Of a stretch of 64,000 bases of DNA, positions 22,877-34,352 are shown one piece after another. The DNA is from Favolaschia claudopus (lineage: Eukaryota > Basidiomycota > Agaricomycetes > Agaricales > Mycenaceae), in assembly GCA_037176885.1 (NCBI GenBank), contig JAWWNJ010000055.1:1302001-1366000 (forward strand). The letters are read 5' to 3'. The notes below the pieces were generated by a model. It searched no databases and was not told the DNA's origin. It worked only from the letters and a program-made list of their open reading frames with translations. How positions within the stretch are numbered: position 1 is the first letter of the stretch; every line of letters begins with the position of its first letter. The position numbers and the translations under genes were made by a program.

Positions 22877-23707
22877 ATGTCTTCTGCCATCCCCCACGTC
22901 GTTGCCTTCCTCACCAACCCTTTGCCCCTCAAATTTTCCGATGCCGCTGTGTCTTCCGCCAGGCTTATCCTTACTGCCTCTCTCGCAGCCATCCCTTCAG
23001 CGACTTTCGTTCTGAATCAGACCTCCACTCTTCCTGAACCTCTTCTCGCCGCGTCCATTGGCGCAGGCATTCCCTGGCCTACTTGGCTCGCAGCCCTCGG
23101 CAGTGACCAAGTGTTGCTGTTCTACGGACCTGGTTTTGTTCGCGTCCGCTTGGGATCTTCTGCCGTGAAGGACATCTGGGGCGAGCAAGGCCAACGCAAC
23201 ATCCTATCCTTCTCTCGCGTCCAAACGCCTACCAAAATCCGAGCTGGTGCAAGCCCCCTTCTCCAGCAGAACACCGCAGCGCGTCTCCGCGCAACGCTTC
23301 TCTCTGCCCGCGTCCGCAGCATGCGTCGCGAGCAAGTAGTTTGCACTGCTGCCGTCGAGCCCGACTCTGACTCTGATCTTGAGTCCGATTCAGATTCAGA
23401 CGACAGTGACTCGGACTCTGCCTCATGGACTTCGTCGAAGTTCACTTCTCGCTCAACAGAGTCACTTACCTCAGCCGGCTCGCCCCCCACGTCGCCCGTG
23501 AAACCCGTCGCATCCGTGGCACTGCCCACTGCAACCCCCTACCGCCCTCCCTTCGCCCGCGCCAGAGCCGCTGCCGCCGACGCTTCGATCAGCCGCCCGA
23601 AGCCCACGACCTCCACGGCATACCTTTACCAAGGCGGTGTCACCCGGGTTATGACCGGCGGTGTCATGCTTGGTTCCCACCACGTCGTCCGCGCCACGCG
23701 CTCTTAA
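22877..23707 (+). CDS. Single-exon protein, possibly anti-proliferative (BTG/Tob)-like
   Basis: 276 aa, intronless. Residues 1-105 form a compact region: MSSAIPHVVAFLTNPLPLKF, ASIGAGIPWPTWLAALGSDQ, then LLFYGPGFVRVRLG and DIWGE. The pattern of a helical start, then P-W-x-x-W and a strand ending VRVRLG, recalls the BTG/Tob anti-proliferative domain. Those animal proteins bind CAF1 deadenylase. I did not see the full BTG box signatures, so this is only a suggestion. The middle is a Ser/Asp repeat (DSDSDLESDSDSDDSDSDS, about residues 157-180), and the C-terminus is Pro/Ala/Arg-rich and disordered. The start is the only ATG in good context after a pyrimidine-rich leader. Confidence 0.7.
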   Translation: MSSAIPHVVAFLTNPLPLKFSDAAVSSARLILTASLAAIPSATFVLNQTSTLPEPLLAASIGAGIPWPTWLAALGSDQVLLFYGPGFVRVRLGSSAVKDIWGEQGQRNILSFSRVQTPTKIRAGASPLLQQNTAARLRATLLSARVRSMRREQVVCTAAVEPDSDSDLESDSDSDDSDSDSASWTSSKFTSRSTESLTSAGSPPTSPVKPVASVALPTATPYRPPFARARAAAADASISRPKPTTSTAYLYQGGVTRVMTGGVMLGSHHVVRATRS

Positions 23708-24004
23708 ACGACCTGCAGCCTTCAGTTCTCTCATCATCCATCACGACATAGAAACGGTCTGGGTCCGTCTTCTGCACGAAAAAAATAACAACATGTCACT
23801 GTACACTTGTAGCATCATTTAACGCCCGCACACTGTATCTTGTTACTCGTATAATCTGGTAGGTACCGCACTGAGTCTAGCTGTAATAACAACACGTTTT
23901 TTCTCTGGACTGCCGCGCTCTATCAAGTTGAGTATCTGAACGAGATTTACAACAATTTTTTTTACAAGTGCTCTATCACCGTCAGTCTAGAGTATACATA
24001 TAAC

Positions 24005-26068
24005 TTATATGGCGATTTGTATACATCGCGGAACGAGTTTTGCGAGATCATTCGATTCCAAGGGACCGTCCCAAGCAATAGGCCACATCGGAGTAGCGCA
24101 AACATGCTGAAGTCGTTTGACCCTAAACCACAGAGAATAAGAAAGACCAAACTTACGTCCAAAGGACACACCTCCCCACACCGCAGCCATACAGGCCAGT
24201 CCAGCCATTGCATGAGTTCCTCAACTCGTCTTGTCCATTGCAAAATGAAAGTTCGTGAGTTTGTAGACTTGATCGCGACTTGGTCAGAACTTTGTGCAAA
24301 TATGATACCAAACTAGGGGGTGTGTCAAAACCCATCTGGGCAACAAGAGAAATCGATTTACGTCGTTGCAAAGTCGGTTAAGCACGGATTCTACAGAAAG
24401 ACCTAACAGTCTCTCCTGCGGCGTCATTTGCGTTTCGGACAGAAAGCCTGTCGCTTGCGTGGTGCAGCGCTCGAATGCAGATATATTATTGGGTGTAGAA
24501 AATTCGTTTGGCGCCATCATAGACGAAGGCGTTCCAAAGAAGAGATCCCAGCCTGACGCATCGGGGGTCAGTCCGGTTGGCATGTGAGGGTTTAGCAGCG
24601 TATATGCCAGGGTCCTGATAGGGAGAAGAAAAGCTGTGGTATTCGCGCCAGGCTCTAAAGCATTGACTAGTAAGGCGCGCATGTGCGATATTCGGTCGCC
24701 CCAGTATTCCACGACACCGCCTGCAACAATTCCCCAGTCCATGCCACTTCCCAGTCCTATTCCTGCGGCACGGCGAGCGACAACATCGGCAACTTGTTCA
24801 ACAACACTCTGTGCATCTTGTGCGGAGATGTTGACGAGTCCATGAGAGTGCATGGGGCGCCCTATGCGGTCGCGAGCAAGGCTCGTGAGACGCGGATGGT
24901 AGTATGTTACCATGTCTGAGTAGAAGAGTGTGAGATGAGGCTGAGGAGAGAAGGCGCGACGAGATGCCGCTCTGACCCATTCCAGCTCTCCTGTCAGAGC
25001 GAGGTCTGACCGTGGAAGACGCCGTGGGGGCCCTCGGCCAGGTTCTTGGTTGGGAGGCTCCCCGCCGCCAGGTCTATGCCGAGGGGGACGTTCTGGGGGA
25101 TCGTCTGAGATTGTGTTCTCCGATGAGGTCGGCAGTTCCATATCCAGAGGTAACAAATCATGGCCAGGAAAACCAGGACGCCGCCAGGGCATTTCAGGCG
25201 TCCCAGGCGGCGTAATATTCAAGTGCGAAACCAGCTGAAGCGTCGGCGATGCAAAATCGCACCAAATTATCTCACTAGCCACAACATCAATTCCCAAAAT
25301 TGCGAAAGATACCAACTGAACTTACAAACCAGCATCCATGCGAACAAACCCCTCGACTTCATGCACTTGACCCCACTTGCATAGCTTGTCGGCGCGATCG
25401 AAATCATCCCATATTGGGGTGTCCTTGCGACTGTTGTTCGACATTCCATAAATGAACATATGCTGCGAATCCAGCCAACCCGGTCCCCAAGCTGCAGACA
25501 TCCCATCCAAGTAAAGAATCTGATCCAAAGTTCAAAAAAAAAATAAGATGTATCAAGTTCGCAGGCGTCTGACCTTTGCAGGACGGGTTGTTCGATATGT
25601 CGCCAGATGCGTATGCCCTCCTCGCCGGGAGACCATGATTGCATAGCTCATCTCCACGTCGAAAGCTACGAACTCGGGCGAAGGAGGCGGAAGCTGAGAA
25701 TCTGACCGGGCATGGTATAGTAGCGTGAAAGGTTGAACTATACCGGGGACTATTGAATGTCCTGCACACGTAGCTTAGCTACACTGTGTTGAAAAGTCTG
25801 TGAAAAACAACCTGCGCCGTGTATTGTGTTGTGCCTGACTCGGAACGGGCGGTAATTACTATCGCGAATGCCTACCCGGATGGCCAGCTGAGAGCTCTCA
25901 CCACTGCAATAGCAAACCAGAAAGGCTGTTGAAAATGAAGGGAGCCGAGTATAAACCTTGCGATTTGCTTTCTGAATATAATGGGGTTTGGGTCTGTTCA
26001 GACAATGTTATGGATGCCAATGTGAAAGCAAAGCGCCCCAGGATCAAGAGAGGGAACAGGGCAAGCAT
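24005..26068 (-). CDS. Putative secreted/membrane protein of unknown function
   Basis: Exons supported by phase: 25574-25761, 25326-25519, 24362-25274, 24157-24312 and 24005-24106. A likely first exon starts at 26068 with a signal peptide (MLALFPLLILGRFAFTLAS), but its junction to the rest is unresolved. Striking sequence includes EFVAFDVEMSYAIMVSRRGG, ILYLDGMSAAWGPGWLDSQH, GFVRMDAGFEIIWCDFASP, a Pro/Arg/Gly-rich linker, GMDWGIVAGGVVEYWGDRI, and a Trp/Cys-rich tail (QWTRRVEELMQWLDW, CGEVCPLDHVCATPMWP). I recall similar architecture among basidiomycete hypothetical proteins but know no function. Conserved Trp, Asp and Cys suggest an extracellular enzyme or lumenal domain. No catalytic class is assigned. 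Confidence 0.7.
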
Positions 26069-26293
26069 GGCTGATACTGCGCGGCCTGAGCGCTATGTCG
26101 CATTCATAGCTATTCATAGTCTATGCAAGATAAGGATCGAGACAAGCTGTCAACAGTCACCGTGGGTTTCTTGGTCTGCTGAGGGGCTGGGACAGGCTGG
26201 GACGCGACTGCTCGTATTCTAAGGCAAAGCTTAACTTTAAAAAGGGCAACAACAATACAACGATTACACGAATACAAGCCCGAGAGCACACAA

Positions 26294-29200
26294 TCAAAGC
26301 TCCTCGTCGTCCGATATATGTATCTCATCTGCATTCGCAGCAGGTTCCTCGCTGGCTTCCCCCTCAGGTCTCGGGAGGGCGGTCTGTTTCGCAGCGACGA
26401 AAGCAGGTCCAGCGCCAGCAGCTTTCTCTGCTGCAGCCATCGCATCAGTCGCCTCCTCGCCCTGCGAGTCTGATATCCTCGTCCCTTGCTTCGCTGCGAT
26501 TGTCTGAGCAGCCAGATAACTAGCTTCAGTGTTGAATTGGGCCTGTACACTCCGTTTAATGCGAAGCATCTCCCGGAACGTGTCCTCCGACCCTGTCTCG
26601 ATTTCGAACGTATTCCACTCGCTCCAGAACTGAGGGTTGACTCTTGGATCACAGAACTGGGACGCATGCGCATATATTGCGCGCGCCCGGTCAATTTCAC
26701 CAAGCTTACGCTCCAGCGCGGCGAAACGAAGACACATCTCGGCGGTTTGCCGATCGGGAAGAACTGTAAATTGAGCTGTTAGTCAAGAACACACAGTAGG
26801 CTGCTATGGAGCGAAACACGAACTTTCGAGAGCCTTCTCGTATATCGGTCTAGTAGCTGGAAGCCCATAATTGGCTGTGGCTTTTGCAATATATATCGTG
26901 AACATCTGCTTCGCGTTGAGACTGGATAAGTGGAGAGACATTTGCCGCATACCTCGAACTTGTCCTCGTCTGCCACGCCTTGAGTAGCGCGTTCCAAAAT
27001 GGACATGGAGCGCTTAGCGAGCCCAAAATCTTCCTCCAATTTGGCATACATCAAGAACAAAGGTTTGCAAGACTTGGCAGGACATTTTTCCAGTGCCTGC
27101 TCAAACAGATCGCGTGTTCGTTCAAGTTTGGATCCACCCTATAAGCTAGTAAGAGGTCTGGAGAACCACAAACAAAGACTCTGCGTACAAATCGCTTCAC
27201 GAATTTGGAAAGATAAATATTCCAGATTTCAAAGGATACAGGGAAAGTGAACAATTCCACGCCCCGCTCATAAACCTTGAAGCTTTCTTCAAAGTATTTG
27301 TTCTCTTCCAGAAAAGCAGCGTAGTTGATGATGATCTGAGCGTTAGCAATTCTGAGCTCTAGAATCTTGTCGTACACCGCTTTCGTTGTTTCGACAGTAC
27401 CAATTGACTCCTCGAGATCAACATAGAATGACCACAGTTTGAGAGACTTGAAAAGTCGCGTTTGAGCGGAGAGTGACTGCGCTAGTGCTCAGTGGATGAA
27501 TTTCTGACATGATCAAAAGGACGAACATGGTCATGATAATTGATCTTCGTGTTTTTAGGAATTGCAGCTGCGCGTTGCATAACACGGATGGCATCGTCGT
27601 AGTTTCTTAACATCGAGTGAGCGACGTGCTGATAGGCAAGACAACGACAACTCACTCATGCCGAATTTCCATTTCAGCCCATTCACACCATACCTCGGCA
27701 AGATCTTCCACTGCCTTGAAGTTCACCTTCGTGCCCTTTTCCAAGATCTTCCGTGCACTGTCTAGATCCGGCTCGGCTTGGCCCGTCGTGCCTCCTTCTT
27801 CATAGAATTTGGCAAAGTTGACGTATAAACGGTGCAGATTTGCTGTGGCCTTCCGAGGAAAGATCGTCTCAAGGGCCTTGGTGTAAGTATCCGCCACCTA
27901 AATCCTGTCAACATTGCCTGCTCCGAAAAGACCGTTCAGCCTACCTTTTCATCATCCTCGCCCCACAAGGCAACTCTCTTCTCCCACTCCTGAACATCAT
28001 GGGGATTTCTTCGTATCAAAACATCGTTAACCAAGAATGGTCTCCGATCCATTAAATCCTCGAAGTCTGCCATCCGAACATCCAGTTCTTTTTTCGTCTC
28101 CTCCGCATCCTCGTCATCCTCCTCGTCCTCCAGACTCTGCATCATCGCGGTGATCAGGGATTCCCCAAACTCAGCATACGCGTCGAAGATTTGCGTAAAA
28201 TCCCGTATTGTCAACACTGTTGCTATTCCCTGCTCAAACGTTTCCTTAGCGCGATCAAATTCGCCGCGTTTGATCCAATACGTCGCCAGTCCCGTCCACA
28301 GGCGTCCGGCTTGGTCTTTGTAAGGCACAAGACCGTCAATTTGGATGATCCGCTCGATATTCAGTTTTCTCGGACTGGTGGGATCCTCATCCTCGTCGTA
28401 GGGATGTGTGGTCTTGCCGTCAGTTGTCACTGGGACGGCTGGACCAGCGAAGCGGATGAGGTTACCATCCACAGATGCTGGTTCGGAGGAATCATTGGCA
28501 GTGGCTTCAGCATCTGCCTTGGCGATGGCTAAATTTGAGGCCACGGTTTCATCAACATCCAGCCCAACCTCGTCAGAAAATTTCTCGACGACGTCTAGCC
28601 AATCTCCAAGGAGCTGATATGGGCTTTTGCCTTCCGGACTTGTGTACTCCCCACGAGCGGCTTTCCTCGCCAGGGAGAGTAAGAGCTTCGCAGCTTCAAG
28701 AGGTCGAGGAGCGGAATTGGCGGGAGAAAGGAGGAGGGCAGTGTAGTGTTCTGTTACACTAGGGTCGACTGCTAGGTAGCGTCGGTATACGGCCACTGTG
28801 GTAGCGCCGCCTTTTGACTCTGACCAAAGAAGATAGCGGACCCATATGCGGGAATGAAGGGAAGGCGGAAGAGTGCGCAAAGCGCGGTCGTATGTATGCC
28901 GTGCATGGGTGTATGAGAGAAGGGACGGGCATTGCGGATGTGAGAATATGGAGAGGTACATGAGCCAAAGACGAGGCAGCTGCACAGAATATTAACGAAT
29001 GTTTGTGAAGTTGCAAAGAAGCAGACGCGCCTGAGGTAGCCACATCAAAGCGCGTTCAAATGTTGCGACCAGAGATTTCCATTCCTCCCAGCCGACGACA
29101 CCGTCGAGTCCGCCTTCCCACTGCTCTAGATCCTCTGCCTCCTCCTCCAACGCGTCTTTCATTTCGGGAAACTTTTTCTTCCCTCCCGCTTTCTTTTTTA

Positions 29201-29606
29201 CCACCAAGCGGCCCAACACAAACGACATGCGCATCGTTAGGTAGGACTTCCATAGTTTGAAGGAGTTGGGGAACTGAACCAGAGCTGACTCGTAGAGATA
29301 TGTGAGTCGTTGCAGTGATATTCGCGAAAGCGGCGTCGCGAGAGGGCCAAGTAACGCGGCGACGTCTTCCGGGAGATCTGGAGGTTTGGCAATTTTTAGT
29401 TGGGCATTGAACGCCTCTCGCGTGGTGGTAATTGCTGACCACCATGCACGGAAAGACGACGGATTGCGCAAAAGATCCTCCTCGCGTGTTAGATCATTGG
29501 GAGTGATGAGATCTGGGTGGGTCGACGGCGTAGGGACAGGATATGTTAGCGGGAATTCAGCGGTTAGTTCCTCCAGCGACGGTAGTTTGGCTGCCACAGA
29601 CGGCAT
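26294..29606 (-). CDS. SYF1: Pre-mRNA splicing factor SYF1 (HAT/TPR repeat, NineTeen complex)
   Basis: Component of the Prp19-associated NTC and the XAB2 orthologue, acting in spliceosome activation. Eight exons (29031-29606, 27945-28979, 27656-27897, 27527-27605, 27189-27476, 26953-27138, 26824-26905, 26294-26763) give 985 aa, in phase. Repeated HAT motifs are evident: [100 protein letters not shown] and [17 protein letters not shown]. The C-terminus ends in an acidic tail ([11 protein letters not shown]). The first intron has no phase-compatible GT donor; CAG|GCGCGT as a GC-AG intron is the consistent solution. Size and order match the family. Confidence 0.95.
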
Positions 29607-31515
29607 ATTTTGTCGTTCAAGTAGTTGAACCTCAGGAAAGCGTTCAACTCCAAAAGCAGTATGCCATGATGTTGAATTCTATTTACCAACACCACTAGGA
29701 AGCTCCGACTACGTCGGAAGAGCACCTTGCTTGCTTGAAGGAACGATTCCGCACCTAAGAAATGATCATGATGAACTCTCAGGTTTTTTTATCCGCTCCG
29801 AAGCCGACCTGTAAAGCTCTAGCGACTTGTAATTAGGGTAGTAAAAGAATACTAGCAAAGTCGTAGAGTCTACGGTAGAGATGTAATGAGTCCCTGGAGC
29901 AGATCGAAGCTACGAATTCTGCTGCGCAGAGTAAGAACAGCGCGTAGGATATAGATCAATGAAGCAATGTACTGAAACTGGCAACTGATGAGCAGTGAGG
30001 CGAGCGAGCCTGCAGACAGAGAACGCCGACAGCGACGTTGAATTTGTCTCTAGCTGGACTCGACAGAAGACATAGTTCCCAGGCGACGAAGACAAAAGCG
30101 AGTTGAGACGATGGACCGGTCTCACAGTAGAAGTGTGAGGTAGTTCGAGTCGATAATTCGGTATATTGGGCTGAATGTGTGGGATGGAGGCCGAAAAGAT
30201 ACCTCGAAGATTTGAGTCCGGGACATGACACTCTGGAAAAAAGAGAACAGAGTCTGGGAGTACATATCGGAGTATGAACTGTGGTCGGCATAGAAGGTGG
30301 TTGAGGAACGAGGCGCGGTGCTGTAAGCGTCGTCTAATCTTGGTCTAATCGTCGTGCTGTCGGGTCGGATTCATCATTGACGTGGAAGAGGCATCTTGCG
30401 TGTACACAATAAGAACAAATGTCCGTAGCATCCTGGAGACAACAGTCGCCGCCAGTGAACACATAAATATGAAGGCAAAATTTGAACTTTCAAAACACAC
30501 CGGTCAAGAGTTAGCACTACGGCACTACACCGAATGCAGAAAATGGAATGAAAAATGCAGAGACCATTCTCGGCAGTGAAAAGTGAACTGTTGCTGGTCG
30601 GCGTCGTTCAGTCTTCTTGTTGAATGATGCTCGGAGCCCTGACAGCTACAGACTCGGAGATCGTGTCAGGTAGAAATCGAATCAAAGTGATTTGTTGGAC
30701 TGACTACGTTTCGAAGAGGCCTGATAGACACTGGCCGGGCAAGTTGCAGCGAGAATCTGACATTATGGGGGTATTCAATTGGATGAGTGGAAACTGTGGA
30801 AGTTGACTGGAAGCCTTGCCAAAAGAGTCGTGAAAATGTAAGAGCTGGAGCGACCGAAGAGATACTTAGGCACTAGCAGCTGACTCCTGAGCCGGAGCAC
30901 CTGAACACTGTAGGTATGTATTCAGACTTGCAGGAGGTGGGATGTCGACGTTAAAAAGGATCGAAAGCGGCAAAGCCTGAGGATCTAGCAAGGATCTGGC
31001 ACAACTGAGGAGACGTTCCCGTCGTTGCAATGTCGTTGCCCGGATTAAAGCGGATCTTCTCTTGCTTTGAGTAGGACTAGTCTCCCTGAGGCAGACGAGA
31101 TTCAGAGAGTGAGCCAACCTTCGCGCGCTACGGATCCCTATCTGACAGGAATATCCTGAGTAACGCGAAGGTTCAAGGGAATTGGTCTACTCTGCCTCTG
31201 GGAGACTAAGTAGGACACCTGCTGCGAGCTTCAAGTACTTTGATGGGGATCTCGCAACAGGCTTTCTAGAACTTTGAGAGGCGCGCTTGCTGTGGACTTT
31301 TTGGCGGAGAAATTTGCAGAAATTGTTTTCGGATTAGTGACCCAATGGAAGTTGTGGTTTCGGACGAGAGGGAAAGCTGTGCATCGGAAAGAACCGGGCA
31401 TCAATTTGTTACATCCGATGTGCTGCTTAGCTAATTATGAGGGTGGAGAGACCTTGACAAGCAAGGTAATCCATCGCGCAATTTGAACGAAAACCACGAC
31501 CACCTATCTCTCATC
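29607..31515. other. Gene-free intergenic stretch (SYF1-BET4)
   Basis: 1.9 kb between divergent genes. Short open frames (for example 29956-30291 minus and 30866-31117 minus) lack motifs and good codon patterns. Nothing further is supportable. Confidence 0.5.
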
Positions 31516-32931
31516 ATGGTCTGCGTCCTCCTCTCACTCTAAGAACGTGACCCTGTCCTTATGCTTCCTACTTAGCATGGCGTCAAACGTGTCCGCGAAA
31601 CTCCAGAGGCTGCTGCCGCCAAGAAACTGCGTGAACAGTCAAAAATCAAGGAATATCTCGCCCTGAACGACGAACTGTTATTCAAGGTTGGATTAGGAAG
31701 GGACTGCAAGCGAATTATCAGCTTGACCTCCTCACTCCCAGAAAGCATCTGACGATTGGTCTCGTAAAGCCTTTGATCTCACTACCCGTATTCTCCAAAT
31801 AAACCCAGAGTTCTACACGGCATGGAATTACCGCAGAAATATTTTATTGCAAGGCATATTCCCAGCTAGGTCCGCGGTGAGACAATGAAAGCAAACGTTC
31901 TGCTCATACGGCTTGCCCTAGCTCTCCTGGTGAAATCAATGATCTGCTCACTGACGATCTATCGATGACCACGGCCGCCCTGAAGCTGCATCCCAAAGTC
32001 TACTGGATCTGGAATCACCGCCGATGGTGCCTTGAGAACGTTCCAGATGGTCCCGGCTCCAGCACAGAAGGAGACGTAAACGGCTGGAGAAAAACTAACT
32101 GGGATAGGGAGATGTTCGTAGTGGATAAGATGCTCGACTCTGATTCGCGAAACTGTGAGTTGCCCTCTCACGATTCATCCCGCGTTTGTTGTTGATGATT
32201 AGTTCATGCATGGAGCTACAGACGATACGTTCTCGCGAATATGCCTGTCCCAAGACCTGAGACAGCTGAATTGGCTTATACAACTCGCAAAATCGAGTCC
32301 AACTTCTCCAACTTCAGCGCATGGCATCAGCGGACGAAGATGTTGTCTTCTCTATGGGGCATCGGAAAGCTTGAAGAAGCTAAATCCAAAGAAAAAGGAA
32401 TAGTCATGTGTCGCCTTTTTTTTTGTGGAACTAACGTTTGGGTGCTATATTCAGAATTCGAGCTGGTGCAGAATGCGATGTACACGGATCCCAACGACCA
32501 GAGCGTATGGATATATCATCGGTGGCTGGTGGGAGCAGGTAGGAATCCTTACGGTATCTCGTCTACTATAACCAACTTGAGTGATAGGCAACGACAAGGA
32601 CGTTTTAGATCGAGAAATTGCCGTCATACAAGAACTGCTGGATGAGCAGTCGGATAGTAAATGTTGAGACCTTTCCCTTCTGTTCACTTGATTCTTGTTG
32701 ACGAGATCGAAGGGTGCATGGAATCTCTTGTCCACTACAAACGACTACTGCTCAAGAACCATGCTTCGTCCGTCGATGTGGGGCAGATGACGACGGATTG
32801 TCAACGCCTTTTGGGCGAACTTTGCGTTCTGGACCCCGCGCGGAGGCGGAGATACGAGGAGCTTGGTAAGTCAGAACGGGTGGAACGGGAGAAGTGCTTC
32901 TCATTCAGTTCCAGGGAAGCAGTTACTGTGA
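31516..32931 (+). CDS. BET4: Rab geranylgeranyltransferase (type II) alpha subunit
   Basis: Prenylates Rab GTPases together with the beta subunit and the escort protein. Coding exons: 31516-31518 (ATG only), 31576-31686, 31742-31869, 31922-32154, 32203-32397, 32455-32538, 32588-32662, 32713-32865 and 32915-32931; 332 aa. The spliced N-terminus MHGVKR matches the MHG start of the family. PFTA repeats are clear: FYTAWNYRRNILL, VYWIWNHRRWCLENV, NFHAWSYRRYVLANM, NFSAWHQRTKMLSSL and SVWIYHRWLVGAG. The gap between exons 5 and 6 (32398-32454) is 57 nt, ends in AG but begins GA rather than GT. If unspliced it stays open and inserts 19 residues between KEK and EFELVQ. The rest is phase-perfect. Confidence 0.93.
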
Positions 32932-34352
32932 TACTCTAGTATCGATTTGGAATCGATTTGATCTGGTCCATGTGCAACTCAGTGCAAGATGCAGCGGCGT
33001 ATGAACGTTCACAACCCCCGGGATGAGCATGTCACAATATAGGCATAATTGGAACTAGCGCCAACGCGTACAACAGCTATCATACAATCTCTCCTTCTTC
33101 AAAGTCATGACGATATGATAACATGGGGGATGGTGTGCGGGGTGCATTTAGCACTTGCACTCGCCGGGCTTGCATTGGCAGCTGGAGAGGGGGAGAGGTT
33201 GGTGAGTGTTTTGGAGTGGAACGTGTTGCTGAGGACGTACCTAGCGCCGCAACCGCAGCTGGAGCTACCGCAGCTAGCCTGAGAGACGGGGGTCTGGGTG
33301 GCCTGTAGGTCAAGGAGGAATCAGCGTTGGGTGGGTGGATGAAGGGATGGAGGGGCGCACAGCGATCATCGTGGATTGGAAGTGTAAAGTGGTGAGTGGT
33401 TTGGAGCTGGATTTATGTGGGGTGCTGAAGAGAGGTATCCCATCGCGACCCTCTTTAAATAGCCGAGCAGCTTTGTTTGCAGCTGTTGGGATCTCATCGG
33501 GCCGGAACACCGTCTGCCGACCCCTGACGTACACTCGCTCACTATTGGTGGTCCACAAACTCCCGCATGATGCCATCATCCGATAAATCGCTCCCTCATA
33601 GTCCCTCATCCAACAAATCCCTCAGCCAGCTATGGCCTCCAGAAATTAGACCGTTGTAATGACTCGGAAGCTACAAGGATCTGGTGTCTACATATCGATA
33701 TCGTATTCTGCTGGGAATCATCGATCACTCAGAACTTCCCTCAATATTCCTCTCAACAGCGCGCTCTGTAAATTGGCGTCGCATGAACCCGACGATGCCC
33801 TTTCACTGTCAGCAATGCGGCACGCTCACCCAACCCTTTCTTTATGTCAAAATGGCACCCTCCTTTGCGGGCGCGATGTATCAAAACAGCTTATTCCTTG
33901 ACCGGCTCTACGCTTTACCTCTTCTCGTTCGACAACTCTGTCTGCTGTTCAAGCTTTCAAGGACGGAGCTATGTCTGTAGTAGTAAGTGTGGCGCTCAAA
34001 TAAGATCGTATTGCAAAGATTGGACGGTGATTTTATTCGACCGGTTGGCTGAGGCTCGCCTTGAGGTTTATTGTACTTAGTTTTTGATGTCCTGCGACCT
34101 CAGTCGAACAAAAAAAAATTCCAAACGCTGTAGCGAGCGTTGAGGACAACTTGAGGCCGAACATGTTGTGATAAGCAGCTCGTGAGCTGTGATGGAGTCG
34201 GGGTTTGCCTTGAACCCATACGCCTCGTGTTTTCCTCGTGGTTCTTACATAACCTCGCGCGCGCAAAAGTCAACACTTGGACTTGAGTCCTACCACCTGT
34301 GCCCTGTACATTGTCCTGTACCGCAGATTGCTCCTTGCTTCCTACCAACACC
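32932..34352. other. Intergenic stretch (BET4-EDC4)
   Basis: 1.4 kb with no supported gene. Plus-strand frames near 33049-33282 and 33123-33308 are GC-rich shadows with no motif. The last 300 bases probably hold the EDC4 promoter and leader. Confidence 0.5.
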
